Part shown: in pieces, positions 51,684 through 56,465 of the stretch
How the letters are laid out: each line of letters begins with the position of its first letter
Position numbering within the stretch: the stretch's first letter is position 1
Source of the DNA: Methanomicrobiales archaeon
GTDB lineage: Archaea > Halobacteriota > Methanomicrobia > Methanomicrobiales > JACTUA01
Assembly (NCBI GenBank): GCA_029907705.1
Contig: JARYLJ010000009.1
Coordinates: 1 to 56,465 of the forward strand
DNA: 56,465 nt
Direction of reading: 5' to 3'
Translations under genes and position numbers: made by a program
Notes under the pieces: generated by a model
Databases searched by the model: none
What the model was told of the DNA's origin: nothing
What the model saw: only the letters and a program-made list of their open reading frames with translations

Positions 51684-52850
51684 ATGGAGATCCTGGTGCT
51701 CGACACGATCCATGGCGGGAGGGAGCTCGCACGTGCGCTGGAGGAGATGGGCCATGACGTGGAGGCGATCGATGTCTATCGCGGTAAAGCCACGCCGGGG
51801 CTCGGGCACTATGACATGATCGTCGCCCCCGTCCACCTGGACCCGGAGAACCCCGCGCTACTTACCCCTTCGACGAAGCGGATCACCCACCATCAGGCGG
51901 TCGCATGGGTGCTCTGGGATACGATCCCGCACCCGATGGTGGAGGTGACGGGTGCGAAGGGGAAGACGACCACCGCGCATGCACTCGCATCCCTGATGAA
52001 GGGCAGGGGTGTGCTGCACACCTCCATGGGGACGTTCAGGTATCCGGAGCGATCCCTCCTCTGGCGCTCTTCCATCACCCCTGCCTCCCTCATTTCGGCA
52101 GCGAGGGCAGCATGGGAGATGAAGGGATGGCTGATCGCAGAGGTCTCGCTCGGCGTGAGCGGGATCGGGGATATGGCGATACTGACCTCCATCGACGATT
52201 ACCCGATCGCCGGAGGTGCGAGGCGTGCGATCGATGCGAAGCTCGGAACCCTCGCGGAGGCATCTCAAGTGGTGATGCCATCGGAGCACGAAGGTGCACC
52301 GGAGTACGCGATCGGTGTGGAGGCGGTGACGAAGGTGGAGGGGAGCACCTGCTTCTTTGCCTGGGGCGGCCGGGAGGGTGCATATACGAACCCCCTGCTC
52401 CTCCTCGAGGGCTACCGTCTCCCGCTCAGGCTCGCGACCACGGCCGCCTGCCTGCTCGGGATCGACCCATCGCCGCTCGGGCATTTTCAGGCGCTCGAGG
52501 GAAGGATGTCGCTCAGGCGGGAGGGGGATATCCTGATCGTGGACAACTCAAACAGCGGCACCTGCAGGGAGACCACACTGGAGGCGGTGGAGTATGCCCG
52601 CACGCTCACGGGCAACCAGGCGGTCACGCTCGTCATCGGCGAGGAGGCACGCGCCATCTGCGAGGGCTTCGCCGCTGAGGAGATCGCGAGGACGATCGCT
52701 TATGTGCGTCCGGGTCAGGTGATACTCGTGGGGCATATGATGGGTCTACCGGGATACGAGCAGGTGGCCACGCTCGACGAGGGGTTGAAGAGAGCCAGGG
52801 CGGTCGCCACCGGGGGGAGCATCGTCCTTGCGGTCAAGACATGGAGGTGA
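51684..52850 (+). CDS. cfbE: Coenzyme F430 synthetase (Mur ligase family)
   Basis: CfbE closes the final gamma-lactam/carbocyclic step, turning 15,17(3)-seco-F430-17(3)-acid into F430 with ATP. The 388-residue Mur-ligase-type protein has the P-loop VTGAKGKTTT (88-97), EVSLGVSGIGD, and VDNSNSGTCRETTLEAVEYA, where other Mur ligases have the DxYAHNP-type loop. It lies between cfbA and cfbD and is translationally linked to both. Confidence 0.92.
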   Translation: MEILVLDTIHGGRELARALEEMGHDVEAIDVYRGKATPGLGHYDMIVAPVHLDPENPALLTPSTKRITHHQAVAWVLWDTIPHPMVEVTGAKGKTTTAHALASLMKGRGVLHTSMGTFRYPERSLLWRSSITPASLISAARAAWEMKGWLIAEVSLGVSGIGDMAILTSIDDYPIAGGARRAIDAKLGTLAEASQVVMPSEHEGAPEYAIGVEAVTKVEGSTCFFAWGGREGAYTNPLLLLEGYRLPLRLATTAACLLGIDPSPLGHFQALEGRMSLRREGDILIVDNSNSGTCRETTLEAVEYARTLTGNQAVTLVIGEEARAICEGFAAEEIARTIAYVRPGQVILVGHMMGLPGYEQVATLDEGLKRARAVATGGSIVLAVKTWR

Positions 52851-52852
52851 GG

Positions 52853-53917
52853 ATGGAGTACATACAGCCCCGCCCGAGTTCCATCGTCGCTGCCCTCTAT
52901 ACGGCGAGGGACCTCGAGGTGGATGTGGCGATCTTGCATGGGCCATCGGGCTGCTCCTTCAAGCATGCCCGCCTTCTCGAAGAGGACGGGATGCGGGTGC
53001 TCACCACCTCGCTCAGTGACAACGAGTTCATCTTCGGCGGGCAGGCGCCGCTCGTCAGGGTGCTCCGTTACGCGGAGGAGCACTTCTCCCCCTCGAGGAT
53101 GGCGGTGATCGCCACCTGCGTCTCCATGATCATCGGCGAAGACCTGGAGGCGGCGGTCGCGCAGTCGGGTGTGCATGTCCCCACCATCGCGGTCTCCATC
53201 CACGCGGGCTTCAGGGAGAACATCGCGGGTGTGATCGCGGCGCTGGAGGCGGCGGAGCGGGCAGGCTGGATTCCGGCAGGAGAACTCGAGCGGCAGCGCC
53301 ACCTTCTGGAGAGGGCGAACGAGGTGGAGCGCCTGAGAGGTGCCGCATACAGGCCCTACATCGAGCCCTCGAGGGGCGATCTGAAGCATGTGGTGGCGGA
53401 GCGGCTACTCTCGCTGGTGGATAGCGGAAAAAGGGGTGTTGCGATCCTGAATGCGAAGAAGGAGACCGCGTACATGTTCGCGGACGTGCTCATCGCACTC
53501 CACGAATGCAGGCCGGAGGCGGAGATCGCATATGCAGCGAATCTGGAGCGGCGCGGGCTCCCGAAGGTGCAGAGGGACGCAGAGAGGATCCATGCAGGTA
53601 TGAAGGGGAGGGGGCTCGATCCCCTCCTGAAGGGTGCGCTCGACGAATACGGGGCGACGGGTGATCTCCTCGGGCACTGGATCCGCGAGGAGGGCCCGGA
53701 TTTCGCACTCCTCGTCGGAGTACCCCATGCGATCCCGCCGGAATACACCTGTGGAGTCGAGGTCTTCTCGGTCACGAACGGCCCGAGGCAGGTGGAGCCA
53801 CTCCGCTCCCTCGGCCACCGGCACGTGGTCGTAGAGCTGGACCTCCACCCGAAGACCCTCGGGATCAGGAAGATCGCGGAGAGCGAGTTCGGCGCCGTGA
53901 TGAGGAGCCTCCGATGA
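52853..53917 (+). CDS. cfbD: Ni-sirohydrochlorin a,c-diamide reductive cyclase, catalytic subunit (NifD-like)
   Basis: CfbD with the reductase CfbC reduces and cyclises Ni-sirohydrochlorin a,c-diamide, a nitrogenase-like reaction. The 354-residue product has NifD/K-like topology with cysteines in ILHGPSGCSF and VIATCVSMIIGED that fit iron-sulfur ligation, and STVGVPHAIPPEYT-type later segments (LLVGVPHAIPPEYTCGVEVF). ATG 52853 follows a perfect GGAGGTGA site; ATG 52841 is also in frame but lacks one. The usual partner gene cfbC (NifH-like) is not in this window. Confidence 0.92.
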   Translation: MEYIQPRPSSIVAALYTARDLEVDVAILHGPSGCSFKHARLLEEDGMRVLTTSLSDNEFIFGGQAPLVRVLRYAEEHFSPSRMAVIATCVSMIIGEDLEAAVAQSGVHVPTIAVSIHAGFRENIAGVIAALEAAERAGWIPAGELERQRHLLERANEVERLRGAAYRPYIEPSRGDLKHVVAERLLSLVDSGKRGVAILNAKKETAYMFADVLIALHECRPEAEIAYAANLERRGLPKVQRDAERIHAGMKGRGLDPLLKGALDEYGATGDLLGHWIREEGPDFALLVGVPHAIPPEYTCGVEVFSVTNGPRQVEPLRSLGHRHVVVELDLHPKTLGIRKIAESEFGAVMRSLR

Positions 53918-55299
53918 AGGCGCTCATGATCGCGGCCGACAGGTCGGGTGCGGGGAAGACCAGCATCAGCGTGGGTATCGCCGCCCTCCTTTCCACCCGC
54001 TGCGAGGTCCAGACCTTCAAGGTCGGCATGGACTACATCGATCCCTCCTACCTCGGTGCCGCCACCGGGAGGCCCTGCAGGAACCTGGACGGCTTTGTGA
54101 TGAGCCGCGACGAGATACGGGCGATCGTGGATCATGCCTGCGAGGGGGCAGACGTGATGCTCGTCGAGGGCGTGAGGGGGCTATACGAAGGGGCGGATGC
54201 GATCGCGGATACAGGCTCCAGCGCAGAGATCGCGAAGCTCCTGGGTATTCCGGTGGTGCTCGTGGTGAATGCGCGGAGCATCACGAGGAGCGCGGCGGCA
54301 CTCGTGAAGGGCTTCGTCTCCTTCGATCCCCAGGTGAGGATCGCAGGTGTGATCCTGAACAACATCGGCGGCCGATCGCACCGGGAGAAGGCGACGCAGG
54401 CGATAGAGCATATCTGCGGGATCCCTGTGATCGGCTCCATACCGCAGCACCGCGAGATGGAGCTGGAGATGCGCCATCTGGGCCTCGTCCCCTTCATGGA
54501 GAAGAGGTCGAGACAGTCCCATGAACCTGTGAGGAAGATCGCAAACGTGGTGGACCAGCACCTCGATCTCGGACGATTGCTCTCCTGTGCGGGCGAGTAC
54601 CTGCCCGAGACATGGCAGAGGGATTACTTCGCGAAGGGCAGGGAGACGGACGTCAGGATCGGGATCGCGCTGGACGAGGCCTTCAACTTCTACTATGCCG
54701 ATCTCTTCGACGTCCTCTCCGCACTGGGGGCGGAGTGCGTCGGCTGGAGCCCCGTGCACGGGCGGCCGCCGGAGGCAGAGGGCTACATATTTGGCGGGGG
54801 TTATCCGGAGGTCTTCGCCTCCGAGCTGGAAGCGAACGATGCCGCGAGGGAGGCGATGAGGGAGCTCGCGGCGAAGGGCACTCCCATCTATGCGGAGTGC
54901 GGGGGGCTCATGTACCTGACGGAGCGGATGGAGGTGACGAGGGATTTCCACGGCCTCGAGGCGGGAGGGTCCTTCGGGATGTGCGGCGTCTTTGCAGGCG
55001 AGACCATCCTTCCGGCGCGCCGCGTCGTCTCGTATGTCGAAGGGACGAGCTGCCCGGAGAGCCCTCTGGGGACAGGATCGTTCAGGGGCCACGAGTTCCA
55101 CTACAGCGAGGTGAGGCTCGCAAAGGAGACGAAGTACTGTTACAGGCTCGTACGGGGCGAAGGGATCAGCGGCGGAGACGATGGCGCCCTGAAGGAGAGG
55201 ACACTCGGTGCATACACGCACCTCTCCCCTGTCCCTTCCTTTATGATGCTCTCCCACTTCGTCTCCCTCTGCAGAATGCAACAGGGGAGGGGGGGCTGA
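53914..55299 (+). CDS. cfbB: Ni-sirohydrochlorin a,c-diamide synthase (CobB/CbiA family)
   Basis: CfbB amidates the a and c acetate side chains of Ni-sirohydrochlorin using glutamine and ATP. The 461-residue protein has an N-terminal dethiobiotin-synthetase-like ATPase domain (AADRSGAGKTS, residues 7-17; VGMDYIDPSYL). The C-terminal class I glutaminase has nucleophile Cys329 in YAECGGLMYL, and a late His in GHEFHYSE and THLS. The start overlaps cfbD by 4 nt (ATGA). It ends the operon, with a T7 run after the stop. Confidence 0.92.
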   Translation: MKALMIAADRSGAGKTSISVGIAALLSTRCEVQTFKVGMDYIDPSYLGAATGRPCRNLDGFVMSRDEIRAIVDHACEGADVMLVEGVRGLYEGADAIADTGSSAEIAKLLGIPVVLVVNARSITRSAAALVKGFVSFDPQVRIAGVILNNIGGRSHREKATQAIEHICGIPVIGSIPQHREMELEMRHLGLVPFMEKRSRQSHEPVRKIANVVDQHLDLGRLLSCAGEYLPETWQRDYFAKGRETDVRIGIALDEAFNFYYADLFDVLSALGAECVGWSPVHGRPPEAEGYIFGGGYPEVFASELEANDAAREAMRELAAKGTPIYAECGGLMYLTERMEVTRDFHGLEAGGSFGMCGVFAGETILPARRVVSYVEGTSCPESPLGTGSFRGHEFHYSEVRLAKETKYCYRLVRGEGISGGDDGALKERTLGAYTHLSPVPSFMMLSHFVSLCRMQQGRGG

Positions 55300-55305
55300 C
55301 CGGAC

Positions 55306-55312
55306 TTTTTTT
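55306..55312 (+). terminator. Oligo-T terminator after the cfb operon
   Basis: Seven T, seven nt past the cfbB stop, typical of archaeal U-tract termination. Confidence 0.55.
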
Positions 55313-55371
55313 CCCGCCCTGAGAAGAGGAGTCCCTGTTCAATCGGCCATGCTGCCGGTTTAAAACCCTAA

Positions 55372-55381
55372 GATAATAAAA
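55372..55381 (+). promoter_or_regulatory. TATA box of ilvE
   Basis: GATAATAAAA lies about 23-32 nt before ATG 55404, so the transcript would be leaderless or nearly so. Confidence 0.5.
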
Positions 55382-55403
55382 TCGTGGAGCCAAGATCCTA
55401 TCC

Positions 55404-56252
55404 ATGATCATCTACCTGGACGGCAGGTTCGTCCCGGAGGAGGAGGCGAAGATCTCGGTCTTCGACCACGGGCTGCTGTACGGAGATGGGGTCTTCGAGG
55501 GGATCAGGGCCTACAACGGGAAGCTCTTCAGGCTGGACGACCACATCGATCGGCTGTACGATTCTGCCAGGACGATCAATCTGGAGATCCCGGTCCCGAA
55601 GGAGGAGTTCAGGGAACTCATCGAGGAGACGGTCCGCAGGAATGGACTGAAGGACGCCTATGTGAGGCCGGTCGTCACCCGCGGGAAGGGGGATCTCGGT
55701 CTCGACCCGAGGAAATGCCCCAGACCCACGATATTCATCATCGCCACGCAGTGGGGGGCGATGTACGGCGATCTCTACGAGAAGGGCCTCTCCGCGATCA
55801 CCGTCTCCGTGAGGAGGAACCCGGCCGAGGCGCTGCCCCCGAACGCGAAGACGCTGAATTACCTGAACAATATCCTGGCGAAGATCGAGTGCAATGTGAA
55901 GGGCGGGGACGAGGCGATCTTCTTCGATACGAACGGCTACCTCTCCGAGGGGTCGGGGGACAACATCTTCGTCGTGAAGAACGGGATCATCTACACCCCT
56001 CCCACCCTGAACAACCTCCGGGGGATCACGAGGCTCGTTGCACTGGAATGCGCCTCCCGTCTGGGCATACAGTGTATCGAGAGGAACATGGGTTATTACG
56101 ACCTGTACACGGCGGACGAGGTCTTTGTCACGGGCACCGCGGCGGAGGTGGCACCGATCGTGAAGATCGACGGGAGGAGGATCGGCGACGGCAGACCCGG
56201 GCCGATCACGAAGCAGCTGATGGAGGCATTCCGCCTGGAGACGCAGAAATAG
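55404..56252 (+). CDS. ilvE: Branched-chain amino acid aminotransferase
   Basis: IlvE transaminates leucine, isoleucine and valine with 2-oxoglutarate, using PLP. The 282-residue fold-type IV enzyme starts with [20 protein letters not shown], has [12 protein letters not shown], the PLP lysine Lys149 in [11 protein letters not shown], and the cofactor-binding [18 protein letters not shown], then GTAAEVAPI. It is close in length to archaeal and bacterial IlvE. It stands alone behind its own promoter and is followed by tRNA-Glu. Confidence 0.95.
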   Translation: MIIYLDGRFVPEEEAKISVFDHGLLYGDGVFEGIRAYNGKLFRLDDHIDRLYDSARTINLEIPVPKEEFRELIEETVRRNGLKDAYVRPVVTRGKGDLGLDPRKCPRPTIFIIATQWGAMYGDLYEKGLSAITVSVRRNPAEALPPNAKTLNYLNNILAKIECNVKGGDEAIFFDTNGYLSEGSGDNIFVVKNGIIYTPPTLNNLRGITRLVALECASRLGIQCIERNMGYYDLYTADEVFVTGTAAEVAPIVKIDGRRIGDGRPGPITKQLMEAFRLETQK

Positions 56253-56275
56253 CGGCAATCCCCCGATGCACAACC

Positions 56276-56283
56276 TATTTAAG
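56276..56283 (+). promoter_or_regulatory. TATA box of tRNA-Glu
   Basis: TATTTAAG lies 27-34 nt upstream of the mature tRNA 5' end, the expected archaeal distance. Confidence 0.6.
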
Positions 56284-56309
56284 AAAAAGGGTGTAATATA
56301 TACAGTCCT

Positions 56310-56384
56310 GCTGCTATAGTGTAGCCCGGCCAATCATTCCGGCCTTTCACGCCGGAGACTGGGGTTCAAATCCCCATAGCAGCA
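56310..56384 (+). tRNA. tRNA-Glu (anticodon TTC)
   Basis: A 75-nt tRNA with acceptor GCTGCTA/TAGCAGC, anticodon stem CCGGC/GCCGG with loop CTTTCAC (anticodon TTC), and T arm TGGGG-TTCAAAT-CCCCA. The discriminator is A and CCA is not encoded. No intron. Confidence 0.95.
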
Positions 56385-56465
56385 CTAGGACCTCAAGTTC
56401 AAATCTCCTATGTGATATCCCGAATTATGTTTACACATAGAACCACCCCTCAACATACCCGAGGA

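Noticed and set aside
1-56465. CRISPR array, insertion sequence or prophage
   Set aside because: No regularly spaced repeats, transposase, integrase or structural phage genes were seen anywhere in the window.

Overview
The window is chromosomal DNA of a GC-rich methanogenic euryarchaeon, most likely class Methanomicrobia and probably order Methanomicrobiales (the order is an inference). The evidence is a coenzyme F430 gene set (cfbA, cfbE, cfbD, cfbB), a methanogenesis-marker-9 protein, and archaeal lineage genes: MCM, RFC, Lhr, NreA, NMD3, GGGP synthase, GatCAB, pantoate kinase and phosphopantothenate synthetase. Many starts carry GGAGGTGA-type ribosome sites, 4-nt ATGA/GTGA overlaps are common, and TATA boxes are AT-rich. 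Two tRNA genes are present, neither encoding CCA. I saw no CRISPR array, insertion sequence or prophage.

Layout. 0.1-6.2 kb: a tRNA m2G10 methyltransferase pair on the minus strand, a secreted caspase-fold-like protein, full-length purH, a YjbQ protein and a small unknown. 6.2-20.9 kb, almost all minus strand: thrS; a long co-directional run gatC-gatA-gatB-topA-GGGPS-trmJ-dcd; nreA; a truncated asparagine-synthase-like gene; purB; and an unknown DNA-binding-like protein. 21.2-22.2 kb: tRNA-Leu and about 0.9 kb without a convincing gene. 22.2-26.5 kb: an RPA-associated protein, a phosphoesterase and an Lhr helicase. 26.5-37.6 kb, plus strand: rfcS-mcm, an MptD-like gene and a TatD-like hydrolase, then a tightly overlapped run DUF424-nmd3-taw2-coaBC-pantoate kinase-phosphopantothenate synthetase-second RFC small subunit-methyltransferase. 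This run joins ribosome export, tRNA modification, CoA synthesis and clamp loading.

37.9-48.1 kb is more accessory in character: a PurM/HypE-like protein, a secreted beta-propeller protein, thiD, a polypyrimidine tract, two type IV pilin-like genes in AT-rich surroundings, and two membrane glycosyltransferase genes that each carry a single-base frameshift next to a C or G run. A PEGA lipoprotein and a stretch that looks like decayed coding DNA follow. 48.2-51.2 kb, minus strand: a four-gene operon (PD-(D/E)XK nuclease, methanogenesis marker 9, CitG-like, DUF447). It is divergent from the F430 operon at 51.3-55.3 kb. ilvE and tRNA-Glu end the window.

Points that most deserve a second look: the paired frameshifts in the surface-glycosylation genes beside a sequon-rich pilin; the caspase-like secreted protein with calcium-type repeats; the marker-9/CitG/DUF447/nuclease operon sharing a promoter region with F430 synthesis; the cfb cluster without cfbC; and the RPA-associated-protein/phosphoesterase/Lhr repair cassette.
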